DNA of 64,000 bases from Ardenticatenaceae bacterium (GCA_020634565.1 JACKBN010000002.1:62001-126000), one strand, 5' to 3'; shown: positions 51,070-60,121, counted from the first letter of the stretch. Made by a program: numbers and translations. Notes: generated from the sequence alone by a model not told the origin.

Positions 51070-51882
51070 CTATCTAAAATCGGCGCGCAGAAGGGTGATG
51101 AGAACGGCCGTATTCAACACCAACCGCACAAAGCCCAATAACCGTACCCGCTGTTTCGCCACCGCAAAATAGAAACCGTAGAACTGCAGGAAGCGAAGTG
51201 AGTGCCTGATCATGGTGAAGCGAACGGTTATATCTTCTTGAGCACGATGGCGAAAAACAAAACCCATGCCTGCGGTCATTTCCAGGACGCTTTTTACCAG
51301 GCCAACCCCCAGCAGCGGCACAAAAGCAACAAACAGATAGAACGTTTCAGTTGGCGCTTCTTGAAAGAAACGCGCGGTGGCCACAACAGAAAGCGGCAGC
51401 CAGAGAATTAAAAAGAGCTTGTAGCCGCTCACCAGACGTTCTTTTTCAGGATGGGCTGCCAGGAACTGCGCCTGGTTTTGCCAGCGAATGCTGTCGAAGC
51501 TGCTGCTGGCCACCACCGTGCCGTCGGGTGACCAGGTAACGGCCGTTACCGTGTTGTTATGCCCGGCAAAACTTTGCACCATGCGGCCCGAATCCGCCTG
51601 CCAGACGCGCACCAGCTCATCCGAGGTGCCGTTGCTAGCGATGAGCGCTCCGTCAGGTGACCAGACGACCAACTTGACGCCGCCATCGTGCCCGCCCAAA
51701 ACCTGCTCGATGCGCTGCTCGGCAACCGACCAGATCAGAATCGTGCCGCCAGTTGTGCCCACGGCCACCTGACTGTTGTCGGGCGACCAGCTGACAGAGG
51801 TTGCTTCCTGATATTGTGCGTACTGGTTGAGAACGGCCGTTTGCCCCCCATCCGCCGCGTCCCACAAAACCCACCGTGCCAT
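51070..51882 (-). CDS. Intact 3' portion: WD40 blades joined to a multi-helix membrane tail
   Basis: This open stretch of 270 codons is the last part of the broken kinase-WD40 gene; its ATG at 51882 is internal. It holds about three WD40 blades ('SVSWSPDNSQVAVG', 'LVVWSPDGALIASN', 'AVTWSPDGTVVASSSFDSIRW'). Then comes an abrupt change to a basic, aromatic region with three or four hydrophobic helices ('LFLILWLPLSVVATARFF', 'FYLFVAFVPLLGVGLV', 'FYGFYFAVAKQ'). The last blade is incomplete, which suggests a fusion or deletion joined it to the end of a different membrane protein. Confidence 0.65.
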   Translation of the reverse strand: MARWVLWDAADGGQTAVLNQYAQYQEATSVSWSPDNSQVAVGTTGGTILIWSVAEQRIEQVLGGHDGGVKLVVWSPDGALIASNGTSDELVRVWQADSGRMVQSFAGHNNTVTAVTWSPDGTVVASSSFDSIRWQNQAQFLAAHPEKERLVSGYKLFLILWLPLSVVATARFFQEAPTETFYLFVAFVPLLGVGLVKSVLEMTAGMGFVFRHRAQEDITVRFTMIRHSLRFLQFYGFYFAVAKQRVRLLGFVRLVLNTAVLITLLRADFR

Positions 51883-52683
51883 CTCGGCTGCCTCGCGACA
51901 GAAGCTGGTTGCTGTCCGCCAGCCAGAATAAGCTGCGGCACGCCCGCCTGATTGCCAAACGTTTGTAAAGGCTGGCGTTCGTTAATGTCGCAGATGCGAA
52001 TCTGGCCATCTTCGCTGCCGGTGGACAGTGTGCTGTCGTCCAGCCAGACAATCGAGAGCGGGTCGCCGCCGCTGCAGTTGACGCTTTGCAGCTGGCCATT
52101 GCTCACCGTTTCCAGCCGCACCGTGCCGTCCACGCCCGCCGTGGCCAAGCGGCTGCCATTGGGCGACCAGGCCAGGTCGTGCACCGTTCTGGCGGAAGGA
52201 GCTGCCTTCGTTCCCCGTGCCGTCCACGCTGCGGAACCAGATGGTGCTGCTGTTGCTGCCAGAGGCAAAGCGCTTGCCGTCGGGTGACCAGGCGATCTGG
52301 TTGATCGGGCTGCTGTGGTCACCCAACTGCTGCTACTGGTGGCTTCGGCGATGGGCCAGAGGGCAACCTGCCCGTTGGCGTGGGCCGATGAGCAGCTGTT
52401 CACTGTTGGGTCCCCAGGCGAGGGCGGTGGCACCGCCTGCCAGCTGGTTCACCACACTGCCATCGCTGCTGTCCCAGATGAAAACGGTTTGGTTAGAACC
52501 ACTGCCTGCAATAAAACGGCCGTCTGGTGACCAGGCAGTCGCCCCCACATTCCCTTCTACGATAGTGTTCAGTGGGGCAAAATCGGGCAGCTGGTATAGG
52601 GTGAGTCCTGCGCTTGGTGGCGGCTGCCAGTCGCGAACCATCTGGGCTGACGGCGACGGTGTTCAGCGACGTATCGCTGGCAG

Positions 52684-53223
52684 TCAGCTGCATCGTCTCC
52701 GCCAGATTTTGAATGTTGTCCAGGCTGATGACGGCGGCGACGGGCGCAGGCGTGGCGGTGGCAGTGGGGGTAGACGTTGGCAGTTCGGGCAGCGGTTCGA
52801 TGGTGGGGCTGGGGGAACGGTCGTATTCGTGGGGGCATTGGTGGCTGTTGCAGAAACGGCCGTTGCTGCAGTGGGCGTGCTCGTGTCGGCATCTACCGCA
52901 GCGGCAAGGGGCGTGGCGGTGGGCAATGGCTCATCACCCCCGCCGCGTAGCAGCAAAAAAGCGACAGCAGCTACAGCCAGCACGCCGCCCACGATCGAAA
53001 CTATCGGAAAACGACGCTTTTGCAGAGGTAATGCTTCTGGCTCAATAGGTAAAATTTCAGTCAGAGTGATCGGACGGGTTTCGCCTGATTCCCGGTTGAG
53101 CGTCTCGATTTGCTCTGGGCTGAAAGATTTCACTCTTGCCAGATCGGCCACCATAGCAGCAACGTTTTGGTAACGTTTTCGGGTTGCTTGTGTAGCGCCT
53201 TTGCGTAGAATGCTTTCGCGCAT
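52684..53223 (-). CDS. Fragment: kinase C-lobe end, membrane helix and Thr-rich linker
   Basis: This 179-codon open piece of the broken kinase gene contains 'KRYQNVAAMVADLARV' (end of the kinase domain), a basic stretch, one membrane helix ('FPIVSIVGGVLAVAAVAFLLL') and a Thr/Ala-rich linker. It loses frame near 52830. It shows the protein was a transmembrane kinase with extracytoplasmic WD40 blades. Confidence 0.6.
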   Translation of the reverse strand: MRESILRKGATQATRKRYQNVAAMVADLARVKSFSPEQIETLNRESGETRPITLTEILPIEPEALPLQKRRFPIVSIVGGVLAVAAVAFLLLRGGGDEPLPTATPLAAAVDADTSTPTAATAVSATATNAPTNTTVPPAPPSNRCPNCQRLPPLPPPRLRPSPPSSAWTTFKIWRRRCS

Positions 53224-53945
53224 CCTTCCGGTAGCTCCGGTTTAATCTCTAAAATGGACGGAGGCTGCTCCATCACGTGCTTCAGGGCCAGGGCGAGGCG
53301 GGTGTCTGCGTCGAACGGCCGTTGCCCTGTGAGCATCTGGAACAAAATAATGCCCAGCGAGTAAATGTCGGAACGGCCGTCAATTGTCTCTTTACTACTG
53401 ACCTGCTCCGGCTCATGTACGCGGGCGTGCCCACAATGCCACCTGCTGTCAACGTCATCGTGCTCTCCGCCGACTTCACGATGCCAAAATCAGCAATGTG
53501 CGCCTTGCCGTACTTGTCGAACAAAATATTGTCCGGTTTCATGTCCCGGTGCACCATTTTTTAGTCTGTGGGTCATGTCCAGCGCCGGAGCCAGCTGCCG
53601 CAAAATGTCGGTCGCTTCATCTAGCGAGAGGGCCGTTTTCTAGCTTGTTGGTCAGTGTACCGCCTTCCATCAGCGGCATCACCAAAAGAGCGCCCCTCAT
53701 CTTCGCCAAAGTCGTAAATGGGTACGATGCCTGGGTGGTCGATTTTGGCTACGGCTCGTGCTTCTCGCTCAAACCGCTGGCGGAATTTCTGGTCGTGCAA
53801 CAGCCGTTTGTCTAACAGCTTCAGCGCCACATCGCGCCGAAAAATTGGGGTCGTAGGCGTGATAAACGCTGCCCATGCCCCCCTGTCCCAGCTTGCTTTT
53901 GATTTGGTAACGGCCGAATGTTTCTTCGTTGGTCATATTTTTTGT

Positions 53946-56443
53946 TTATGGTGCGATCATTATAATTTGTACCGATTGGCCGCCACTCGCCACCACCACC
54001 AACCGTTGCCCGTTGGGCGACAGGGGCCAAATGGCGGTGCTGCCCTTCAAAACTGCTGCGGCGGCCTTCCACGTAGCCAGAGGCGATTTCTGTGGGGATG
54101 GGATTGGTGGATGGGGTGATACGGCCGTTCCCCGGCTGCCAAATCTGTAAATCTCCACTGCACCCCAGCGTCAGCAGCGTGACGCCGTCTGGCAGGAGAG
54201 TCATGCCCCACAGGCTGCGGCTGTCTACCCCACTGATCAGATCGTTCAGGAACTGCTGGTGCGATCAAACACGGTAGCGTTCCAGATTTGCACATCGCGC
54301 TTGGTCTCAGGCAGCAGAAGTAGATGCGGGTGCCGTCCACTGTCAGAAGAAGTCGGCGACGTCCAGCTGGCGGTTCACCAGCTGCAAAAAGCTTAGCGAG
54401 TTGCCAGTTTGAGCATCGTGGATTTCGATGCCGCCACTGCCCGACCAGCCGCCCACGGCCAAATAGCTGTTGTCGGGTGAGAAGGCGACGCCAGAGACGC
54501 GAATCATCGGGTGGCTGCGCCGCCAAACGGAGCTGCGTGTGTCCAGATTCCAGATCTGGACGTGCCCCCGCCTCGTCCCACTCGTCGCTGGTGACGGCAG
54601 CGAGCAGCAGTTGCCACGCTCTGACCAGGCGATACTGCGCACGGGTGCTTCTTCGGCCAGCATGTAGAGCTGCTGCCCGGTGACGGCGTCCCAAATGCGG
54701 ATTGTTTCATCGGCACCGGCTGTGGCTAAAAACGGCCGTCTGGCGACCAAACTACATCGGTCACGGGTTGGTAGGCGTTGCTGCTGCCTACGCGTGGCCC
54801 ACGGATGACATGTCCCACCAGTGCCTGCACCACTTGCCCGGTGACGGCATCCCAAAGGCGCACCACGTCGTCGCTACCCAGTACTGCCAACTGCATGTTG
54901 TCTGGCGACCAGGTGATGGTACGAATTTCGCCCGTGCTGCCATAGTTGCCCAGCAGGGCCACCTGCTGGTTGGCGCTCACGTCCCACACCCGCACCAGAT
55001 TATCGGAGCCACCCAGAGTGAGCAGTTCGTTATTGTTCATCCAGATGGCCGCGCTGGTTTGGAAATGGCCAGGCAGTTGGTCACGTTCGTTGCCAGAGGC
55101 CGCATCCCACAGCCGCACCGAGGTGAGGTCAGCGGAGACGATGGCGCTGCCGTCAGGCGACCATTCAGCCAGCTCGATTGGCTCGTTGTGGCCCGAAAAA
55201 ATTTGCGGAGTGGCCGGGCTGGTGATGTCCCACAAGCGCATCGTTTCGTCGTCGCTGATAGAGAGCAGTTGGTTGGGATTGGCGGGCGACCAGCTGAGGC
55301 GGCTGATGGTGGCGGTGTGGCCGCTGAGGGTGTAGTCGGCGCTGCCTGCGGCGGTGCGCACTTCGATGTTGTTGCCCACGGCCAGGGCGATGCGACTGCT
55401 GTCAGGGAACCAGGCGATGGTGGTGACGTTGATGCGACGGTCCAGATTGGTGCCGCTGGCTACGTCCCACCACATGGTGAGTGTGCCGAAGTTGCTGTGC
55501 AGCGCTATTTTGCTGCCATCGGGCGACCAGAGCACATGATTGACGTTGGTGGCCATGCCGCTGTAGGTATCTTGCTCGGTGGCAACCAGCGGATTGGTGC
55601 TGATTTGCCAGAGGCGGCCAGTGTCATCGGTGCTGCCGGAGGCGAGCAGGCTGGAGTCGGTGGGTGACCAGGCGAGATCGGTGATTTGTTCGCGGTGGCC
55701 TTCCAGCACGACGGGGACGTTCCAGTTGTCCGCTTGCCAGAGATAAATTTGTCCATTTTGCAGACCAGCGGTGAGGAAACGGCCGTCCTCAGACCACAGT
55801 AATTTTCTTACCGGACTGCTGGCCTCCAGTAAAGTTGACAGGCTGGCACTGTCCCGCTGCCACAGGCTAAGTCCACCTGTGCTGGTAGCCACGGCCAGCC
55901 GGTTGCTGTCGGCGGCCCAGGCAGTTAGGCTGGTGGTGTCGGGCAGCAGCGGGTTGGCGGGCAGCGGCTGTAAATCGGGCAGGCTGAACAAGTTGATGCC
56001 GGTGCTGCCAGCGATGGCGGCAATCTGCCCATCAGGCGAGACGCTGAGGTCGGAGAGGGTGCCAGCGGTTTGCAGGGTGCGAACGGCCGTTAATCGCTCC
56101 TGGTTGTTAAAGCCCAGGCTGGCCGGAGTCGGTGTTGGTGGGATGGGTGTGGGGGTGAATTCCGGCGTGTCAGTGGGCGTGGGTGTGTTTGTAGGTGTCA
56201 ACGTCGGTGTTGGCGTGGGGGAAGGGGGCGTCGATCGAAGGTGGGCGTCGATGTAGGGGTAAACGTTGGTGTGGGCGTAGGGGTGAAGGTCGGTGTAAAG
56301 GTGGGCGTCGGTGTGTAGGTGCTGGTTGGGGTGAGAACGCCGGCGGCAATCAGGGCATCGGGGGCGGATTCGGCACCGATGACGCCCTGGTTGAGTATCC
56401 ACCAACCGCCACCGCCAATCAGCAGGACGGCTAGCAGCAGCAT
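53946..56443 (-). pseudogene. Membrane-anchored WD40-repeat protein, broken by at least six frameshifts
   Basis: It starts at ATG 56443 (GTG 56446 adjacent) with a membrane helix ('MLLLAVLLIGGGGWWIL'). An earlier start at 56507, overlapping the previous gene, is possible if two further indels are allowed. A Thr/Pro linker and about twelve WD40 blades follow. Breaks lie near 56235, 54730 (one T missing in a T-run turns 'DGRFLATAG' into a stop), 54358, 54318, 54255 and 54045. The last frame ends 'SGGQSVQIIMIAP' with TAA at 53946. The blades probably form two propellers outside the membrane. It is the upstream partner of the kinase-WD40 gene. Confidence 0.82.
54726..56405 (-). CDS. Longest intact part of the WD40 gene (559 codons open)
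   Basis: True coding in this frame begins at about 56235, within the Thr/Pro linker ('TPPSPTPTPTLTP'). The codons above that are out of frame. It encodes roughly nine WD40 blades with regular 'WSPDG' and 'RLWD' motifs ('DLAWSPTDSSLLASGSTDDT', 'AEWSPDGSAIVSADLTSVRL', 'ITWSPDNMQLAVLGSDDVVR'). The stop at 54726 is the homopolymer-type break; 'FLATAGADETIRIWD' continues at once in the next frame. Confidence 0.7.
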   Translation of the reverse strand: MVDTQPGRHRCRIRPRCPDCRRRSHPNQHLHTDAHLYTDLHPYAHTNVYPYIDAHLRSTPPSPTPTPTLTPTNTPTPTDTPEFTPTPIPPTPTPASLGFNNQERLTAVRTLQTAGTLSDLSVSPDGQIAAIAGSTGINLFSLPDLQPLPANPLLPDTTSLTAWAADSNRLAVATSTGGLSLWQRDSASLSTLLEASSPVRKLLWSEDGRFLTAGLQNGQIYLWQADNWNVPVVLEGHREQITDLAWSPTDSSLLASGSTDDTGRLWQISTNPLVATEQDTYSGMATNVNHVLWSPDGSKIALHSNFGTLTMWWDVASGTNLDRRINVTTIAWFPDSSRIALAVGNNIEVRTAAGSADYTLSGHTATISRLSWSPANPNQLLSISDDETMRLWDITSPATPQIFSGHNEPIELAEWSPDGSAIVSADLTSVRLWDAASGNERDQLPGHFQTSAAIWMNNNELLTLGGSDNLVRVWDVSANQQVALLGNYGSTGEIRTITWSPDNMQLAVLGSDDVVRLWDAVTGQVVQALVGHVIRGPRVGSSNAYQPVTDVVWSPDGRF

Positions 56444-56496
56444 CACCGATCCACAGTCCCCAGCGGCGTTGCGTTTGGCGGCGCTACGTTGAGATT

Positions 56497-56814
56497 TTAT
56501 CTGGCATAGGCCTGGATTTCGTCAATGCGGCCCGCTTCGTATGCTTTTTTGACAATTTGCCAATCGTCGCGCCGGTTAAAAAATAGCGCACAGTAATTAC
56601 GCTGAATTTGCGTGCCGTTAAACAAAAAATATTCAACTCTGGCAAGACCGGCTTCACTTTCCACAAAGCTCAACGCGTAATCCACAAATCGCGTCATGGA
56701 AAAAGTCGCGTCTGGGGTTAAATGGTTCAAGATGTAATCCACATCTTCTGCCGTTCCCCTGGTGGCGCTATCAATTAACTCTTTTACTTTGCCAGAGAAG
56801 CCCTGCTTGGCCAT
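56497..56814 (-). CDS. Small hypothetical protein
   Basis: The protein has 105 residues from ATG 56814; the frame is open to 56919 through the spacer, but coding character begins here. It is all-helical by appearance, with 'KVKELIDSATRGTAEDVDYILNHLT' and a C-terminal 'NRRDDWQIVKKAYEAGRIDEIQAYAR' (key D, D, W, K, Y, G, D, Q, A). No signal or membrane segment is seen. It lies directly upstream of the WD40 gene on the same strand and may be in that operon. The family is not recognised. Confidence 0.6.
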   Translation of the reverse strand: MAKQGFSGKVKELIDSATRGTAEDVDYILNHLTPDATFSMTRFVDYALSFVESEAGLARVEYFLFNGTQIQRNYCALFFNRRDDWQIVKKAYEAGRIDEIQAYAR

Positions 56815-56943
56815 GATGACTCGCTGCCTTTCTGTGTTGGCTTTTATGCCTACGAATATAAAAGGACGCGGAATTATACCGGAAAAAAGCGGCTGGCTCG
56901 CACCTTTAATAAGTGTCACTCCACGTGGGCGGGAGTCTAGTGG

Positions 56944-56963
56944 ATGCCCGCCTACGCGGGCAT
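56944..56963. repeat. REP-like extragenic palindrome
   Basis: ATGCCCGC (56944-56951), CTAC loop, GCGGGCAT (56956-56963). The perfect 8-bp stem lies in a context 'GTGGATGCCCGCCTACGCGG' that resembles the widespread REP-type elements of other phyla. The surrounding 290-base spacer (56815-57104) holds no gene. Confidence 0.7.
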
Positions 56964-57104
56964 GACGTGTATCATCCGTGTGACAACTTCAGGCTTTGGG
57001 AAAAATAGGTTTGGGTAGCATAATGATCCGCACATTCCCCAAGAAGCGAATCTTTTTGTATAATCGCAACCCGCAAGAAATTGATTCCAAATAAGGGTAA
57101 TAAG

Positions 57105-57683
57105 ATGGATGAAACACAGCAGCAATATGTCATATCGATCATGTGTCGCGACCGGGTGGGACTGGTGTATGAAATCACCAACGCCATCAGCGAATTAGGG
57201 GGCAATATCGCCGACCTGCGCCAGAGTGTGCTGTGCGGCTATTTCACCATGATTCTGCTGGCCGCCTTTCCCGCCAACGTCAGCAAACGAACCATCGAGC
57301 GCAAGTTTGCCGAGGTGGATTCCAAAAGCGAGACGGTGATCGATACGGCCGTTGAAAAAGTACCCCCACAACTTCCCGCCACCGCCACTTCTGCACCCGA
57401 AAATGTATACGTACTCACCGCCACCGGCAGCGACCGCGTGGGCCTTGTGGCCACCGTCACTGGCTTTTGCGCCGAACACAATATTTTGATTCTGGATGCG
57501 TCAACGGCCGTTTCCGCCGGTGAATACGTCATGATTTTGATGATTGAGCTGGACGACCGCCGCGCTATCGGGCAGGTGCGTACCGAATTGCAGCAGTATG
57601 CTGAGGCCAACAACCTCAAAGTCGTCTTGCAGCACCACGACATCTTCCAGGCCGTCAACGAAATCAACTTACCTCTGTTTTAA
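57105..57683 (+). CDS. Tandem ACT-domain protein (GcvR-like)
   Basis: The protein has 192 residues from ATG 57105, preceded by AAGGG. Two ACT domains are clear: the first begins 'YVISIMCRDRVGLVYEITNAISELGGNI' (about 8-35) and the second 'VYVLTATGSDRVGLVATVTGFCAEHNI' (about 101-127). This GcvR-like layout binds amino acids and acts as a ligand-responsive regulator without an HTH. It precedes a PFL-family (DUF711) gene; ACT-domain plus PFL pairs are also common in Firmicutes, supporting a functional link. Confidence 0.9.
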   Translation: MDETQQQYVISIMCRDRVGLVYEITNAISELGGNIADLRQSVLCGYFTMILLAAFPANVSKRTIERKFAEVDSKSETVIDTAVEKVPPQLPATATSAPENVYVLTATGSDRVGLVATVTGFCAEHNILILDASTAVSAGEYVMILMIELDDRRAIGQVRTELQQYAEANNLKVVLQHHDIFQAVNEINLPLF

Positions 57684-57719
57684 GAGATATGTTTTGTTGA
57701 TAACAGACTAACTAAAAAT

Positions 57720-57795
57720 AGGACGCTGATGAACGCGGATAAACGCTGATAAGAAAGAAAATCAGCGTCATCTGCGTTTATCCGCGTCCCCTATT
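57720..57795. repeat. Dispersed long hairpin element, copy 1
   Basis: Built of ACGCTGAT, ACGCGGAT and AACGCTGAT units on one side (57722-57750) and ATCAGCGT, TCTGCGTTTATCCGCGTCC on the other (57761-57789), around an AAGAAAGAAA loop. A related element lies at 62688-62758. Here it fills the gap between the ACT and PFL genes. Confidence 0.85.
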
Positions 57796-57810
57796 TCAGG
57801 AAAAGCAACC

Positions 57811-59190
57811 ATGATTCGATCCGATCAAATTCTCAACACCGTACACATGATCCAGAAGGAAAATCTGGACGTGCGCGCCGTCACCATGGGCATCAGCCTG
57901 CTCGATTGCCATCGCTCCAACGTAGACCGCACCTGCCAGGCCATTAAAGACAAAATCGAGGCCAACGCCGCCAAACTGGTAGCCACCTGCGAAGCCATCA
58001 GCACCGAATACGCCATTCCCGTCGTCAACAAACGCATTGCCGTCACGCCCATTGCTCACGTCGGGGCCGGGTTTGACGCGGCGGGCTTTGTGAAGATTGC
58101 CCAAGCGCTGGATGCGGCGGCAACGGCCGTTGGCGTTGATATTCTGGGTGGTTTTTCCGCTGACGTGGCGGCGGGCATGACCAAAGGGGACGCGGCGCTC
58201 ATCGAAGCGATTCCCGAAGCATTGACCAGTACACAAAAAGTATGCGCTTCGGTTAATGTCGGCACCACCCGCGCTGGCATTAACATGGATGCCGTGGCGC
58301 GGCTGGGGCAAACCATCAAAATTTTGGCCGAGCAAAGCGCCGATCAGGGTGGCTTTGGTGCCGCCAAGTTTGTCGTGTTCACCAACCAGCCGGGGGACAA
58401 TCCGTTTATGGCTGGGGCGATTCACGGCCTGGAGCAGCACGAAGTGGCCATCAACGTCGGCGTCAGTGGCCCCGGCGTTATTGCCCGCGCTCTGGAGCGC
58501 AAAATCGCCGAGGCCAATGGCGACAACCTCGGCCTGCACGATTTGGCCGACGAGATCAAGCGTACTGCCTTCCGCGTAACGCGCAGCGGTGAGCTGATTG
58601 GGCGACGTGTCGCCAAGGCGCTCGGCGTGCCCTTCGGCGTGGTCGATTTATCCCTTGCGCCCACGCCCAACGTCGGCGACAGCATTGGTGAGATCTTAAA
58701 AATCATGGGGGTCGATGCCATCGGTGCGCCCGGTTCGACGGCAATCATCGGCATGTTGAATGATGCGGTGAAAAAGGGTGGTTCCTTTGCCAGCCAAAGC
58801 GTGGGCGGCCTGAGCGGCGCGTTCATCCCCGTCTGTGAAGATCAGGTGCTGGCCGACGCGGTGGGCGACGGCAGCCTGACGCTGGAGAAGCTGGAAGCGA
58901 TGACCAGCGTCTGCTCCGTAGGGCTAGACATGATCGCTATCCCCGGTTCCGTCGATGCCAGCACCATCGCCGCCATTATTGCCGATGAGATGGTGATTGG
59001 GATGATTAACTCGAAGACAACGGCCGTTCGCGTCATCCCCGTGCCCAATAAGGAAGCAGGGGAGTTTGTTTCGTTTGGCGGCTTATTTGGCGAAAGCGCC
59101 ATCGCTCAGGTGCGCAATGCAGGTCAATCGTCCCGCTTTATAAATTTCGGCGGCAAAATCCCCGCGCCCATTCACAGTCTGAAAAATTAA
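57811..59190 (+). CDS. PFL family protein (DUF711 / UPF0210)
   Basis: This 459-residue protein has the DUF711 hallmarks: 'MIRSDQILNTVHMIQKENLDVR', 'VTMGISLLDC', 'NKRIAVTPIA', 'NVGTTRAGINMDAV', 'GVSGPGVIARAL', and 'DLSLAPTPNVGDSIGEIL' (key D, S, P, G, D, S). It is related in fold to pyruvate formate-lyase but lacks a glycyl-radical region, and its reaction is unknown. Length is normal. It lies downstream of the tandem ACT protein, separated by the repeat at 57720-57795. Confidence 0.93.
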   Translation: MIRSDQILNTVHMIQKENLDVRAVTMGISLLDCHRSNVDRTCQAIKDKIEANAAKLVATCEAISTEYAIPVVNKRIAVTPIAHVGAGFDAAGFVKIAQALDAAATAVGVDILGGFSADVAAGMTKGDAALIEAIPEALTSTQKVCASVNVGTTRAGINMDAVARLGQTIKILAEQSADQGGFGAAKFVVFTNQPGDNPFMAGAIHGLEQHEVAINVGVSGPGVIARALERKIAEANGDNLGLHDLADEIKRTAFRVTRSGELIGRRVAKALGVPFGVVDLSLAPTPNVGDSIGEILKIMGVDAIGAPGSTAIIGMLNDAVKKGGSFASQSVGGLSGAFIPVCEDQVLADAVGDGSLTLEKLEAMTSVCSVGLDMIAIPGSVDASTIAAIIADEMVIGMINSKTTAVRVIPVPNKEAGEFVSFGGLFGESAIAQVRNAGQSSRFINFGGKIPAPIHSLKN

Positions 59191-59194
59191 TACT

Positions 59195-59221
59195 GTCGGT
59201 CGGATTGCCAATCCGACCGAC
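59195..59221. repeat. Perfect 27-base extragenic palindrome
   Basis: GTCGGTCGGATTG (59195-59207), one central C, CAATCCGACCGAC (59209-59221). It lies between the convergent PFL and small membrane-protein genes and may act as a terminator, although no T-tract follows on either side. Confidence 0.85.
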
Positions 59222-59236
59222 CAGCGTACTCAATCA

Positions 59237-59539
59237 TCATGACAGCAAACGCGAAATAAGGAAGGCGAGAAGCTGGGCCAGCAGTAAAGCGATAACAGAG
59301 GCAATAGCCACAGGCCAGCCTAAACGCCTGGCTTCGTCTCTGACCAGCGTTATGCCCCAAACCGCACCAGCAATGAGCAAGATCAGCAGCGGCGGCAGCA
59401 GCCGGGCGTCAAAACCGGGAAACGTTACCTGCGTCATCGTCACCACCAGCCAGATGGCGCTGACAAGGGCCATGATCATCGACCCATATTCAAGAAAGCG
59501 AGAGGCGTTTGGCTTGTCCGGCTCATCCTTCCGTTTCAC
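59237..59539 (-). CDS. Small membrane protein, unknown
   Basis: This 100-residue protein starts with GTG at 59539, with AAGGAGA 8-10 bases upstream. Three hydrophobic segments (about 22-36, 46-64, 74-96) are separated by short loops; the N-terminus is charged ('MKRKDEPDKP'). No signature is recognised. It lies between the 27-base palindrome and the DUF1801 gene on the same strand, 40 bases downstream of the latter. Confidence 0.7.
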   Translation of the reverse strand: MKRKDEPDKPNASRFLEYGSMIMALVSAIWLVVTMTQVTFPGFDARLLPPLLILLIAGAVWGITLVRDEARRLGWPVAIASVIALLLAQLLAFLISRLLS

Positions 59540-59579
59540 CGCTTGTTCTCCTTGCTCTTAAATTCTCCTGTTGAGGTGT

Positions 59580-59996
59580 CTACTTACGCTGATGATACGT
59601 AAGCGCCAATTGAATACAGTCGCGCAGGGCGGCGATGGGCAGCGGCGCGTGGGCATCCAAAATAATGGCGCGGCTGCCTTCGGTGGTGAGGTGTGGATGC
59701 AGCTGGCGGTATGTGGCGATGAGGCTGGTCTGGCAGTGAACGTACAGGCCAATTTGCCCCTGGTTCACATTGTGCGCGTCCAGCCGGATGGTGGTGCCGC
59801 TTTTGGGTTTGACCGTCAGGTAGCTGGGCTGCCCCCATTTGAGGGTTTCCACAATTTCACCAACGCCAGGGGTGGATACGGCCGTTGCCAGCACCAGTTC
59901 CCGTAGTTCCCACAGTTTGTCACGGATGGGTTGGGGGTAGCGGTTGAAAACGGCCGTTACTTCTGTAAATTGGGGGAGTTCGCTTTTTTCAGTCAT
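59580..59996 (-). CDS. DUF1801 domain-containing protein (YdhG-like)
   Basis: This 138-residue soluble protein matches DUF1801: 'RDKLWELRELVLATA', 'ETLKWGQPSYLT' (key K, W, G, P, S, Y), then a small antiparallel sheet ('GTTIRLDAH', 'QIGLYVHCQ') and a final helix ('LRDCIQLALTYHQR'). Function is unknown; the family is common in soil and sludge bacteria. The upstream spacer to 60121 holds nothing recognisable. Confidence 0.9.
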   Translation of the reverse strand: MTEKSELPQFTEVTAVFNRYPQPIRDKLWELRELVLATAVSTPGVGEIVETLKWGQPSYLTVKPKSGTTIRLDAHNVNQGQIGLYVHCQTSLIATYRQLHPHLTTEGSRAIILDAHAPLPIAALRDCIQLALTYHQRK

Positions 59997-60121
59997 AGAA
60001 ACATTGTAACAGGAATTGTTGTCAGCTTCTGTCAGGTTTCATGGGGCTGTTTCTGTTTCCCACCGCGGCTGGATAATTCTGTTTGAACTTAGAACTTGTT
60101 TCTTTGCTGTGCTGTCTGTGT

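Larger units (their letters stand above)
51070..53936 (-). pseudogene. Ser/Thr kinase-WD40 protein, broken by about 15 frameshifts
   Basis: The ATG at 53936 starts 'MTNEETFGRYQIKSKLGQGG', followed in successive frames by 'DVALKLLDK', 'EREARAVAKIDHPGIVPIYDFGEDE', 'VMPLMEGGTL', 'MVHRDMKPDNILFDKYGKAH', 'ADFGIVKS', 'GTPAYM' and 'DGRSDIYSLGIILFQMLTGQ'. Next come a membrane helix near 53000, a Thr/Pro linker, at least six WD40 blades and a membrane tail. Breaks lie near 53846, 53695, 53635, 53560, 53412, 53222, 53200, 53185, 52830, 52630, 52390, 52330, 52195, 51955 and 51870. Several fall in homopolymers. Peptide sequence between breaks is fully conserved, so this may be an intact gene with sequence errors. 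It begins 9 bases after the stop of the WD40 gene. Confidence 0.85.

Noticed and set aside
51070..53936. Programmed ribosomal frameshifting in the kinase-WD40 gene
   Set aside because: About fifteen breaks in both directions without slippery-site structure; errors or decay are far simpler.
54702..55667. 321-codon plus-strand frame opposite the WD40 gene
   Set aside because: Antisense shadow of repeated WD40 codons; composition is His/Gly/Ala-rich without motifs, and the minus strand is clearly coding.
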